From Reinekea marina (GTDB lineage: Bacteria > Pseudomonadota > Gammaproteobacteria > Pseudomonadales > Natronospirillaceae), in the NCBI RefSeq assembly GCF_030409715.1, contig NZ_JAUFQI010000001.1, positions 3,088,501 to 3,152,500 on the forward strand: DNA of 64,000 bases, read 5' to 3'. The notes under the pieces are model-generated. The model was not told the origin of the DNA. It worked only from the letters and a program-made list of their open reading frames with translations, and did no database searches. Position 1 is the first letter of the stretch. Each line of letters begins with the position of its first letter. Positions 17,092 to 26,035 of the stretch are shown here, one piece after another. A program made the translations under genes and the position numbers.

Positions 17092-17994
17092 ATGTATCAG
17101 CGCCACTTTGGACTCACCAAACAGCCGTTCAGCTTAACGCCTGATACGGGTTTGTTTGTAAACCTGCCCAGCCATGAGCAGTGTTTTGAGCTAATGGCGC
17201 ACGTGCTTGCCAGTGGCGAAGGTTTTCTAAAAGTCATTGGGGATGTCGGCACCGGCAAGACTATTTTGTGCCGAAAGTTACTGAGATTTCTAGACGCTCA
17301 AGCTTCCAGCAATCATCGTTTCCATACCGTCTATATTCCTAACCCAATGCTTTCACCCGTTGGTTTGTATCGAGCTGTCGGTCAAGAGTTAGGGTTAGAC
17401 GCTTCAGAAAAGCGAAATGACGATGCTTTGCTACAACACATTAATGAACGAGTACTGTCATTAGCTACAGAAAATAAAAGTGTGGTCATCGTCGTCGATG
17501 AATCTCAATCGCTTCCCCCTGCGACACTTGAAGCATTACGGCTTATTAGCAATTTAGAAACCGAAGAACGAAAACTGGTTCAGATCATTTTATTTGGCCA
17601 AACGGAATTGGATGATCTTTTAAATCAAGATAGGTTTCGTCAACTAAAACAGCGGATCAGTTTTGGGCATTATTTAACCCCGCTCGATGCAAAAGAAACA
17701 CGTCAATACATTCAATTCCGACTACAGCAATGTGGCTACAATGGCCATGAACTGTTTTCAGACGCGGCGATTAAAAAGCTACATAAAGTAGCGCAAGGCA
17801 TTCCAAGGATGATTAATGTTTTGGCGCATAAATCGATGATGGCCGCTTATGCTGAGCAAAAGAAGTTTGTTGAAATTGCTCATGTTATGCTCGCCGCCGA
17901 TGTAAAAGAGCAACGTAAAGTATCCACCGCGCCAATTTTAGCCGGCACGGCATTTATCGTGTTACTCGCCGCCTTAGTGTGGAGATTAGTATGA
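17092..17994 (+). CDS. mshM: MSHA biogenesis ATPase MshM (ExeA-like)
   Basis: A 300-residue AAA ATPase. Walker A GDVGTGKTILCRKLL (about residues 51-65) and Walker B VVIVVDESQSLP (about 134-145) follow the typical ExeA start MYQRHFGLTKQPFSLTPDT. The C-terminus has a single hydrophobic segment (about 282-298). ExeA-type proteins help place a secretin through the cell wall, which fits the position between mshL and mshN. It starts 1 nt after mshL and ends ATGA-overlapped with mshN. Confidence 0.9.
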   Translation: MYQRHFGLTKQPFSLTPDTGLFVNLPSHEQCFELMAHVLASGEGFLKVIGDVGTGKTILCRKLLRFLDAQASSNHRFHTVYIPNPMLSPVGLYRAVGQELGLDASEKRNDDALLQHINERVLSLATENKSVVIVVDESQSLPPATLEALRLISNLETEERKLVQIILFGQTELDDLLNQDRFRQLKQRISFGHYLTPLDAKETRQYIQFRLQQCGYNGHELFSDAAIKKLHKVAQGIPRMINVLAHKSMMAAYAEQKKFVEIAHVMLAADVKEQRKVSTAPILAGTAFIVLLAALVWRLV

Positions 17995-19073
17995 GTGCTA
18001 TCCATCAAGCGCTTCAAAAGGCGGAACACAGCCCTGCTGAGCCACTGACCGATGCACACTATAACCCACTGGCATCGAACAACGCTGCGCCTAAACCGCG
18101 CGATTCTAAAACCCTTATCTATTGGGTGTTAGCGGCACTATTTTTGTTGCTGGTCCCGGTGGTGCTTTTTTGGCCGTTGTCAGAAGATGAGCAAGGAACA
18201 GAAACTCAAGGTGTCGCCTCCGAGATATCCACTCCTGAAGTAACGCCCAACGGCACTAACGATAATGTTCTGGTGTTAACCCAATTAGAAACGGCAGAGC
18301 CTACTGCTGTGCTCGAAGCGCCTGACGAATCAATAGAGAATGCCACAACCCCAGCATCAGATACTGAGGCAACAACTGCAGCGTCTAAAGAACTACCGAC
18401 TACGGAGCCTAATACTTCGGCAACCTTAAACTCCGAAGCCAATACCGACGTTAAACCAATCACTCAATCAGAAATTGAAACCCAGCCCATAAAATCGGCG
18501 GTACAAACAACGCAAAACACAACAGAATTAAATACGACGCCTGCCTCTAAACCAACCCAATCCATAACGCAGGCTCAGCCGTCAGAACCAAAAGCGCAAA
18601 TTACTGATGTTGTCACCGCCAGCGCTCAACATTGGCAGTCTAAAGTTGAAGCGCACATTGCAAACGGCGAAATCGAATACGCCGAAGCGGTATTAAAGCA
18701 GTGGATAGGCGCTTCTCCGAAAGACGAAGCTCCCAGAGTATGGCTGGCTCGAATATACATTTCTAATAATCTTTACCGCCCAGCAGAAGCCTTATTGAAC
18801 GAGATTAGCTCAAGTGAAGCGCTTGCTTTAAAGGGCGTCATTTACGAAAAAACACAGCGCTTTGTTCTTGCTGCCGAGCAGTTTTCTGAATTGTTTAATC
18901 GTGAACCCGACAGTGGCCGATGGTTAATTATGTGGGCTGTCAATACGGAAAACAGCGGGCAAGTTTCACGCGCGGTAGGGCTATATAAAGCCTTCATTAA
19001 CAATTTTAATTATGAAGATCCTCAGCTGGTGCAATTTGCTCAGCAAAGACTTCAATCATTAGGGGGATCTTAA
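17991..19073 (+). CDS. mshN: MSHA biogenesis protein MshN (TPR)
   Basis: A 360-residue bitopic protein. MSAIHQALQKAEHSP at the start is an MshN/GspB-type N-terminus. A membrane helix spans about residues 42-62. A long low-complexity linker rich in Thr, Ser, Glu and Pro (about 65-205) follows, then TPR-like helices to the end (YAEAVLKQWIGASPKDEAPRVWLARIY and later repeats). ATG 17991 overlaps the mshM stop as ATGA and is preferred to the in-frame GTG at 17979. It is a probable periplasmic scaffold of the pilus machine. Confidence 0.83.
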   Translation: MSAIHQALQKAEHSPAEPLTDAHYNPLASNNAAPKPRDSKTLIYWVLAALFLLLVPVVLFWPLSEDEQGTETQGVASEISTPEVTPNGTNDNVLVLTQLETAEPTAVLEAPDESIENATTPASDTEATTAASKELPTTEPNTSATLNSEANTDVKPITQSEIETQPIKSAVQTTQNTTELNTTPASKPTQSITQAQPSEPKAQITDVVTASAQHWQSKVEAHIANGEIEYAEAVLKQWIGASPKDEAPRVWLARIYISNNLYRPAEALLNEISSSEALALKGVIYEKTQRFVLAAEQFSELFNREPDSGRWLIMWAVNTENSGQVSRAVGLYKAFINNFNYEDPQLVQFAQQRLQSLGGS

Positions 19074-19913
19074 ATGAAAGCAGATGCCCTACACGCCATT
19101 TTATCTGAGCATGCAAAAGTAGATACCAATCAACTAGACATGCTGTACGCTCAGCTACCTGAAGACGCTACGGTGGCTCAGTACCGAGCGCTTATCATTA
19201 AAAGTGGCCTTCTAAAATATAACGACATTATGACGCTGTTTATCACAAAAGGCCTAGTGCCAAAAGGACAGAACTTTGTCGATCGAATCGCGACTGAACG
19301 TGAAAAAACGCGATCCCAAACACCATTAAAACACGATCCAAAACTGGCTGGTGATGACCTTACGGTAAATCTAGAAGTTGATATCACCAACGGGAAGTTA
19401 CCTATTGAAATCCCAACGCCAAATTCTAGTGATCTACACTTTAATTCTAGCGATGAAAAACAAGCCGTATTACTCGCATTAGACATGGCAAAACACGGAG
19501 ACCCTGCTGAGGCTGAAGTCATCCTCTTAGAAACCATTGAGAGTTTTGAAAATTCGCTCGCCGCTATGCAATGCTTGTGTTGGCTATACTTAGCAACGGG
19601 TCATGCTGATTTAATATTAGGTTGGGCCCGTCGAAATTTAGATAAGAATCAAAGCGATACACTAACGCTAGAGCTGCTTTCTATTGCAGAACAAATTTTA
19701 GGCAAGCATTTGCTAGCAACAGCAAGATATCAGCGTTTGTTACAAAAAGATAAAGTGAAATCTTCTTGGTATTTTATGCTCGCACGAGCGCAAGAAGAAA
19801 GCCAATGTACTCAAGAAGCCATTGAAAATTACAAAATATATTTAGCGATTGGTAAAGACCCCAAGCAAAGGGATTACGCTCAATCGCGTTTAGAGGAGCT
19901 AAGCCGTAAATGA
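19074..19913 (+). CDS. TPR protein with a degenerate MshEN-like N-terminus
   Basis: A 279-residue soluble protein I do not recognise by name. Residues about 1-65 resemble the MshEN domain of the next gene: ILSEHAKVDTNQLDMLY against LLVEAGAITNGQLNLAL of MshE, then a second half with KSGLLKYNDIMTLFITKGL against VDMGLIQEQQLLLTLSGHL. The RLG residues that contact c-di-GMP in MshEN are absent. After a polar linker, residues about 135-279 form TPR-like helices. It lies between mshN and mshE with an ATGA overlap to mshE, so it is probably part of the pilus machine. The alignment was made by eye. Confidence 0.6.
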   Translation: MKADALHAILSEHAKVDTNQLDMLYAQLPEDATVAQYRALIIKSGLLKYNDIMTLFITKGLVPKGQNFVDRIATEREKTRSQTPLKHDPKLAGDDLTVNLEVDITNGKLPIEIPTPNSSDLHFNSSDEKQAVLLALDMAKHGDPAEAEVILLETIESFENSLAAMQCLCWLYLATGHADLILGWARRNLDKNQSDTLTLELLSIAEQILGKHLLATARYQRLLQKDKVKSSWYFMLARAQEESQCTQEAIENYKIYLAIGKDPKQRDYAQSRLEELSRK

Positions 19914-21694
19914 CCACACTAACCCCTACGGATCCCAGCCCAAGAAAACGGATTCGTCTTGGCGATTTACTCGTTGAGGCCGGTGCCATCACTAATGGTC
20001 AATTAAACTTGGCGCTGCAAGAGCAAAAGATTACGGGTAAAAAAGTTGGCCGTGTTTTAGTTGACATGGGTTTGATTCAAGAACAGCAATTGCTGCTTAC
20101 TTTATCGGGTCACTTAAAAATTCCATTCATTGAGCTGCGTCAATACCAACTCAATAACGACCTCATGCAAAAGCTCGATGAAAATATTGCACGCCGCTTC
20201 CGCTGTTTATTGCTCAGTAAAAAAGACGGTAAATACCTACTTGGTATGGCTGACCCTCTCGATCTGGTCGCCATCGATGAAGTTGAGAAAGCACTAAAAG
20301 AAGACGTTGCAACGGCCATTGTACGAGAATCAGAATTATTGGCCACGCTCGATGTGGTGTACCGAAACACCAGCGAAATTGAATCTTTGGCGGGGCAATT
20401 GGAAGGTGAGCTGTCGCAAAGTGATTTTGACATTGCTGATCTTGCCGATGAAAGTGACTTACAAGACGCTCCCGTCGTTCGACTGCTGCAAAGTGTATTA
20501 GAAGATGCGATATCAGTAGAAGCGTCTGACATTCACATTGAACCCGATGAAACAGTCTTCCGAATTCGGATGCGTATTGACGGTGTATTGCAAGAGCAGG
20601 TCGTCAAGGAAAAACGCGTGGCTTCAGCTTTAGTGATGCGTTTAAAAATTATGTCTAATTTAGATATTTCTGAAAAACGCTTACCTCAAGACGGTCGATT
20701 CAATGTCGGGGTTAAAGGGCGCTCCGTAGATGTTCGTATTTCTACGATGCCGGTACAATTTGGTGAGTCGGTGGTAATGCGATTATTAGATCAGTCTGCC
20801 GGTATTCTAAACTTAACCGAACTGGGCCTACCTAAAGATATTCGTGAACGCTTTGAGGTTATGATCGAACGCCCTCATGGTCTCATATTAGTTACCGGGC
20901 CGACGGGCAGTGGTAAAACCACAACCTTATATTCAGCGCTTTCAAAGTTGAATACACCTAAACGAAAAATCATTACGGCTGAAGACCCTATTGAATATCG
21001 CCTCAGCCGAATTAACCAGGTTCAGGTAAACCCGAAAATTAACCTTACCTTCGCAAGCGTGTTACGAACGGCGTTACGACAAGATCCAGATATTATTCTG
21101 GTCGGCGAGATGCGAGACCAAGAAACAGTCTCTATTGGCGTGCGCGCTGCGATGACCGGTCATATGGTGATGAGTACTCTGCACACCAACGACGCTGTTT
21201 CCAGTGCGATTCGGTTGGCCGATATGGGTGTAGAACCATACATGGTGGCGAGCGCCTTGCGGGGCGTACTGGCTCAACGACTCATTCGAAAAGTTTGCCA
21301 AGATTGTAAAGCACCGCATGAACCAGACACGCGAGCAAAACTCTGGTTACACAATATGGCTGGCGGTCGTTTCCAGACCTCTGAGTTCTTTAAAGGTGAA
21401 GGCTGCTATCAATGTAACAATACAGGCTACAAAGGCCGTATTGGTGTATACGAATGGCTCGAGTTAGATGATGATATGCTTGTTGCGTTGCGCGATCAAA
21501 ATCATAACGACTTTATTCAAGCTGCCAAACGCAACACCAGCTTTAAACCCATGGAAGAACTTGCTTTAGAGTATGCCGAACAAGGCATCACCGATTTAGA
21601 AGAAGTGTTTAGAATCTCAGTCGATCTAGATGACTTTGAAACGGCTCACGATGCTTCTATAGAAAAAGTAACCGCGGAAGAAAAAGATGCCTAG
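19910..21694 (+). CDS. mshE: MSHA pilus extension ATPase MshE
   Basis: A 594-residue GspE/PilB-type hexameric ATPase that powers pilus polymerisation. The N-terminal MshEN domain (about residues 11-70) keeps RLGDLLVEAGAI and the matching second half; in V. cholerae MshE this domain binds c-di-GMP. The ATPase core has Walker A GPTGSGKTTTLYSAL, an Asp box (ITAEDPIEYRL), Walker B DIILVGEMRDQET and the His box TGHMVMSTLHTNDA. A four-cysteine zinc motif (CQDC...CYQC) follows. It overlaps mshG by 8 nt. Control by c-di-GMP is inferred from the kept motif. Confidence 0.93.
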   Translation: MTTLTPTDPSPRKRIRLGDLLVEAGAITNGQLNLALQEQKITGKKVGRVLVDMGLIQEQQLLLTLSGHLKIPFIELRQYQLNNDLMQKLDENIARRFRCLLLSKKDGKYLLGMADPLDLVAIDEVEKALKEDVATAIVRESELLATLDVVYRNTSEIESLAGQLEGELSQSDFDIADLADESDLQDAPVVRLLQSVLEDAISVEASDIHIEPDETVFRIRMRIDGVLQEQVVKEKRVASALVMRLKIMSNLDISEKRLPQDGRFNVGVKGRSVDVRISTMPVQFGESVVMRLLDQSAGILNLTELGLPKDIRERFEVMIERPHGLILVTGPTGSGKTTTLYSALSKLNTPKRKIITAEDPIEYRLSRINQVQVNPKINLTFASVLRTALRQDPDIILVGEMRDQETVSIGVRAAMTGHMVMSTLHTNDAVSSAIRLADMGVEPYMVASALRGVLAQRLIRKVCQDCKAPHEPDTRAKLWLHNMAGGRFQTSEFFKGEGCYQCNNTGYKGRIGVYEWLELDDDMLVALRDQNHNDFIQAAKRNTSFKPMEELALEYAEQGITDLEEVFRISVDLDDFETAHDASIEKVTAEEKDA

Positions 21695-22928
21695 CTTTTA
21701 TTATCAAGGTCGCAGTGCAAATGGAGATCCGGTCAAAGGTGTTGTCGAAGGCAACTCCAAGTCGGCGGTGTTGACCTCGTTAAAGCGACAAAGCATTATT
21801 CCAACGATCATTGAGCCGGCAAAAGGCAGTAAGAACAAAGATAAGGAAAAGAATTCCGCGGCCGATGCCATTGGTGATTTTTTTGGCAAAAAGAAAGTTG
21901 GCATCGACGAACTCATTATGTTCAGCCGACAAATGTATGCACTCACGCGATCAGGCATTCCTTTGATTCGAGCAATTAATGGTCTAGCCGATGCCTCGCG
22001 TTCTGAAGTACTTGGCGATATCTTGCGCGATATTTCGAGAACCTTAACGCAAGGCTCTACGCTATCAAACGCTTTTAGAGCACACCCAGATATTTTTGGC
22101 GACTTGTTTGTATCGATGATTGCTATGGGAGAATCTACCGGTCGATTAGACACCGCATTTTCACAACTGATCAGTCACCTTGAGTTAGAAAAGGACACTC
22201 GGAAGAAAATCAAATCGGCCACACGCTACCCTATGATTGTTACCATCGCCATGATCATCGGCTTAGTGATTATCAATGTCATGGTCGTGCCGGCTTTTAG
22301 CAGTATTTTTGAAAAACTCGGTGCCGACCTGCCCTTGCCAACCATTGTATTGATCTCAACCAGTAACTTTATGATTAATTATTGGTGGCTCATTGTCTTT
22401 GTTTCTATTGCCAGTGTCATCGCCTTTATCCGCTGGAAACGCACCCCAGAAGGCTTATTAAAATGGGATGAGTTGGTGTTAAAAATCCCAATTCTAGGTG
22501 GCGTATTTGAACGTATTGCGTTGGGTCGATTCGCACGACCCTTAGCCATGATGCTGAGCTCAGGTGTGCCATTATTGCAAGCTCTGAAAGTGTCTTCGCG
22601 CACGGTGGGTAATGAATATATTGGGCAAGGTATTGAAGGCATGCTCAATGGTATTGAGCGTGGCGAATCGTTGTTATCTACAGCCTCTTCTAGTGGGTTA
22701 TTCAACTCACTGATCTTACAAATGATCGCCGTTGGTGAGGAAACCGGTAATGTCTCGGACCTATTAACGGATATTGCAGATTTTTACGATCAAGAAGTAG
22801 AATATGACCTGAAACGACTTGCAGAATCACTAGAGCCTATCTTGTTAGTATTTATGGGTTTTATGGTTTTAGTGCTCGCGCTAGGTGTCTTTTTACCCAT
22901 GTGGGAGCTGGGCTCAGCGTTCGGTTAA
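21687..22928 (+). CDS. mshG: MSHA platform protein MshG (GspF/PilC family)
   Basis: A 413-residue inner-membrane platform protein with two GspF domains (about residues 70-195 and 275-395) and three membrane segments (about 170-195, 225-250, 380-405). FSRQMYALTRSGIPLIRAIN and, in the second repeat, GRFARPLAMMLSSGVPLLQAL are the diagnostic GspF elements. It interacts with the ATPase MshE. It is the last msh gene here; mshF and the pilin genes mshB/A/C/D/O/P/Q do not follow. Confidence 0.92.
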   Translation: MPSFYYQGRSANGDPVKGVVEGNSKSAVLTSLKRQSIIPTIIEPAKGSKNKDKEKNSAADAIGDFFGKKKVGIDELIMFSRQMYALTRSGIPLIRAINGLADASRSEVLGDILRDISRTLTQGSTLSNAFRAHPDIFGDLFVSMIAMGESTGRLDTAFSQLISHLELEKDTRKKIKSATRYPMIVTIAMIIGLVIINVMVVPAFSSIFEKLGADLPLPTIVLISTSNFMINYWWLIVFVSIASVIAFIRWKRTPEGLLKWDELVLKIPILGGVFERIALGRFARPLAMMLSSGVPLLQALKVSSRTVGNEYIGQGIEGMLNGIERGESLLSTASSSGLFNSLILQMIAVGEETGNVSDLLTDIADFYDQEVEYDLKRLAESLEPILLVFMGFMVLVLALGVFLPMWELGSAFG

Positions 22929-22958
22929 TGACGCCCTAACTTTCTACAAAGGATTCAA

Positions 22959-23930
22959 ATGGATAAGCAAAAGAAAACGGTATCGCTCGTCCTCGGAAGT
23001 GGCGGCGCGCGCGGTATGGCACATATCGGGGTCATTCGCTGCTTAGAAGACCAGGGTTATGAAATTAAGAACATTGCAGGTGCGAGTATTGGTGCGTTAG
23101 TTGGTGGTTTTTATGCGGCCGGGAAACTCGACCAATTTCAAAGCTGGGTTACAGCGCTGGATCGTAAAAATGTCCTCGGTCTGCTCGATTTAAGCTTTAC
23201 GGGTGGCGGGTTATTTAAAGGTGACAAGCTCATGGACGCTTTAGAATCTTTAGTTAAAGATCGCGTTATTGAAACCTTGCCCATCGATTTTACCGCAGTT
23301 GCTGTCGATTTAGAGCGTCAAAAAGAAGTCTGGTTTACGGACGGCAGTTTATATGAAGCCGTTCGAGCTTCTATTGCCATTCCTTCTGTATTTAAGCCTC
23401 ACTTCTATCGAAATATGTATTTGGTCGATGGCGGCGTATTAAACCCTGTTCCAGTAGCGGCTTCAATGAAGTACGTCACCGACATCACCTTGGCTGTTAA
23501 TTTAAACGCAAAAAGAAACCCATTAGCCCCGAAGCTTGATCCTGAGGTTATGCAATCTAAGCGCTTAACGGCAGAAAACGGCGCGGTTCAGCGCGCCGTT
23601 AAACGTTTTATTGATCGTTGGAGTAATGAAGACAAAGAAGCCACTGGGCACGAGCGTCAGTTTTCAACGGTTGAACTGATCAACCGCAGCATCGAAACCA
23701 TGCAAAACACCATGGCTCACATGAAACTGGCGGCTAACCGACCTGATATTCTCATTGAGGTTCCTTACACGCTTGGTGGCTTGTTTGATTACCACTTGGC
23801 TGAGGAGATGATCGAAGAAGGTTACCAGTTGTGCTTAAAATCGCTTCTGCATTTTGATCAAGTCGATACGGAAGACCCTTCAACGAGCGATTTTCATGGG
23901 ATTCAACGAGAAACTTACGAACAGCCGTAA
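22959..23930 (+). CDS. Patatin-like phospholipase (RssA/NTE family)
   Basis: A 323-residue patatin-family serine hydrolase. The oxyanion-hole motif GSGGARGMAHIGV (about residues 13-25), nucleophile elbow GASIGALVGG (Ser in GxSxG, about 43) and the catalytic-dyad DGG in LVDGGVLNPVPV are all intact, so an active lipid esterase is expected. It resembles E. coli RssA in its core, with a longer C-terminus (to 323). It sits 30 nt after mshG, possibly on the same transcript, and ends 4 nt before a convergent ABC permease gene. Substrate unknown. Confidence 0.85.
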   Translation: MDKQKKTVSLVLGSGGARGMAHIGVIRCLEDQGYEIKNIAGASIGALVGGFYAAGKLDQFQSWVTALDRKNVLGLLDLSFTGGGLFKGDKLMDALESLVKDRVIETLPIDFTAVAVDLERQKEVWFTDGSLYEAVRASIAIPSVFKPHFYRNMYLVDGGVLNPVPVAASMKYVTDITLAVNLNAKRNPLAPKLDPEVMQSKRLTAENGAVQRAVKRFIDRWSNEDKEATGHERQFSTVELINRSIETMQNTMAHMKLAANRPDILIEVPYTLGGLFDYHLAEEMIEEGYQLCLKSLLHFDQVDTEDPSTSDFHGIQRETYEQP

Positions 23931-23934
23931 CCCC

Positions 23935-24942
23935 TTAACGGCTGTCCGAATCCCAATTAAAGAGCCAAGCACCTAAGCCTAAAAACACAATAACCATCAC
24001 AAGCAATATTGATAGGTGGTCGCTGATTTGTAACAAAGTCGCGCCATCAATCATGACCTTCCGCATGGCCTCAACAAGGTGCGTCAACGGAAAAGCATAA
24101 GAAACCAGTTTGATAAAGTGAGGAGCGCCCTCTAAGGGAAACCAAACCTGTGATAAGCCCATCATTGGCCAAGTCGTCATGTTGATTAATGCGCCAGTAA
24201 ACTCTTCGCTGCGCAATCGGCTCGCAATGAGCAATCCCAAACTGATTAAAGCAAAGGCTCCTAAGACCATGACTAATAGAACTAACCAATATTGACCCAC
24301 CATTAAGGTTGATAATGTAAACCAACCACCCAACAGCAACACATTACCGACAAATAATACCGACAACAACCGAGACAGAATTTGCGCGGAAATAAACTCT
24401 AACGCACTTAAGGGTGTGGCATTTAAGCGCTTTAACACGCCATTTTTTCGATATCGCACAATGACATAGCCCACTCCGAACAATGAGCTGAACATGATGG
24501 TCATGCCAATAATTCCTGGCAGCACCCAATCGACGTACCGAATTGCGGCTCCTTTGACTAAGTTCCGCTCATAGCCGGGATCTAGCTTGGAAAGAAGCTG
24601 CTCTACCATGTAGCCTTGGCTGCTTTCATCATTGACCCAGTACGCCAGCTGATCAATATCGAGTACTAAGTCTATCTGGTGTCGCTCTAACCGTTCTAAG
24701 GCCGTTTCAATGTCTTGATATGGAATAAAGTGAATATGCTTAACCGCCATAAGTTGCGGGCGAGCCAAATAACCGTCTTTTTCTGAAATAACACCGACGC
24801 TAAAAATCGGCTGACTTTGGCCAAAAGCGTAATAAAACACAAACAACAGCAAAAAAGGGAACAGCAAATTCCACATTAACGAGCTGCGATCTCTTACAAA
24901 CTCTTTATTGCGGGCATTGAATACCGCTAACATTCGTTTCAT
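23935..24942 (-). CDS. ABC-2 type transporter permease
   Basis: A 335-residue integral membrane protein of the ABC-2 family. One membrane segment near the N-terminus (about residues 24-43) is followed by an extracytoplasmic region (about 44-135) and five further segments. The layout (single early helix, periplasmic loop, five-helix C-terminal block with TTWPMMGLSQVWFPLEGAPH and SYAFPLTHLVEAMRKVMIDG) is that of DrrB/YhhJ-like exporters. It pairs with the ATPase gene 3 nt upstream on the same strand. Substrate unknown; lipid, drug or polysaccharide export is possible. Confidence 0.83.
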   Translation of the reverse strand: MKRMLAVFNARNKEFVRDRSSLMWNLLFPFLLLFVFYYAFGQSQPIFSVGVISEKDGYLARPQLMAVKHIHFIPYQDIETALERLERHQIDLVLDIDQLAYWVNDESSQGYMVEQLLSKLDPGYERNLVKGAAIRYVDWVLPGIIGMTIMFSSLFGVGYVIVRYRKNGVLKRLNATPLSALEFISAQILSRLLSVLFVGNVLLLGGWFTLSTLMVGQYWLVLLVMVLGAFALISLGLLIASRLRSEEFTGALINMTTWPMMGLSQVWFPLEGAPHFIKLVSYAFPLTHLVEAMRKVMIDGATLLQISDHLSILLVMVIVFLGLGAWLFNWDSDSR

Positions 24943-24945
24943 GCA

Positions 24946-25818
24946 TTATCCCCTTAAGGCGTGGCCGGTTAATTTTAAAAACAAGTCTTCTAACGTCGGC
25001 CTTTTAACTTGCATGCCTTCTAAAGAGATATTTTGTTGTATCAGTGACTGAATAGTCTCATCCACCTGTTCAGTTTCAATTTCATATCGGCCGTTGGCAA
25101 TACTATGAGCGCCCGATATATCATTTGTGTTTTCTAGCGGAATGCACACCACTGCGCCGTTAAAATGATCGGCCAACAAGGCTTCTGGGGAGCCACTTGC
25201 GATGATTTGGCCTTGATCCATAATAGCGATATCATCACAAAGTACTTGGGCTTCATCCATGTAATGGGTAGTCAACACAATGCTACGCCCTTGCGCTTTG
25301 ATGGCCTCAATCAATGACCAAAAGTTGCGTCGGGCTTGAGGGTCTAAACCCGTGGTTGGCTCATCTAAAAAAACTAAATCTGGTGAGTTTACTAAAGCTA
25401 ACGCTAACAATAAGCGCTGTCGTTGGCCACCGGAAAGCGTGCGCGCATCTTGTTGCAAAATATCTTCCAAGGCACACAGTTGTATTAATTCATCCAACGG
25501 CATTGGCTGCTCGTATAATGCATGGAATAACTTTACGGTTTCAATGACGGTTAGGTAGTCTTGTAATGCGGTGTTTTGAAACTGAATGCCCACTCGCTTA
25601 TAGAGTGATTTATTAGCAGGTTCACCAAACAGTGAAATCTTTCCCTGAGAGGGGTTCAACACGCCTTCAAGCATTTCAATGGTCGTAGTCTTGCCTGCGC
25701 CATTTGGGCCCAGTAAGCCAAAACAATCGCCTTGAGCAACTGAAAAGCTGATACCATTGACGGCTGTTTTAGAGCCGTAATTTTTTGTTAAATTCTCGAC
25801 AGAGATCACATTTGTCAT
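24946..25818 (-). CDS. ABC transporter ATP-binding protein
   Basis: A 290-residue ABC ATPase. Walker A GPNGAGKTTTIEML (about residues 36-49), Q-loop QFQNTALQD, signature TLSGGQRQRLLLAL, Walker B LVFLDEPTTGLD and the switch His in VLTTHYMDEA are intact. The C-terminal 70 residues are the extension typical of ABC-2/drug exporter ATPases (CcmA/DrrA type). ATG 25818 (MTNVISVENLTKNYG) is preferred; an upstream in-frame GTG exists at 25827. It forms an exporter with the downstream permease. Confidence 0.88.
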   Translation of the reverse strand: MTNVISVENLTKNYGSKTAVNGISFSVAQGDCFGLLGPNGAGKTTTIEMLEGVLNPSQGKISLFGEPANKSLYKRVGIQFQNTALQDYLTVIETVKLFHALYEQPMPLDELIQLCALEDILQQDARTLSGGQRQRLLLALALVNSPDLVFLDEPTTGLDPQARRNFWSLIEAIKAQGRSIVLTTHYMDEAQVLCDDIAIMDQGQIIASGSPEALLADHFNGAVVCIPLENTNDISGAHSIANGRYEIETEQVDETIQSLIQQNISLEGMQVKRPTLEDLFLKLTGHALRG

Positions 25819-26035
25819 TCTAAGCACTATACAAAGTATTCAAAGCGCATAGGCTAATCAAGCCTGCGGCAAACTGCCAGTACAATTCGTCACTTATACA
25901 TTTTGTTCGATAAACTAATCCCTGTTATTCGTGGATTATGTTAAGCTGACCGACCGGCTTTAAACCCGTCTGTTTAAGCCCATCAGTTGATAATTTTAGT
26001 TTAAACGACCCACTTTGCGGTCTGAAGGGTGCTAC

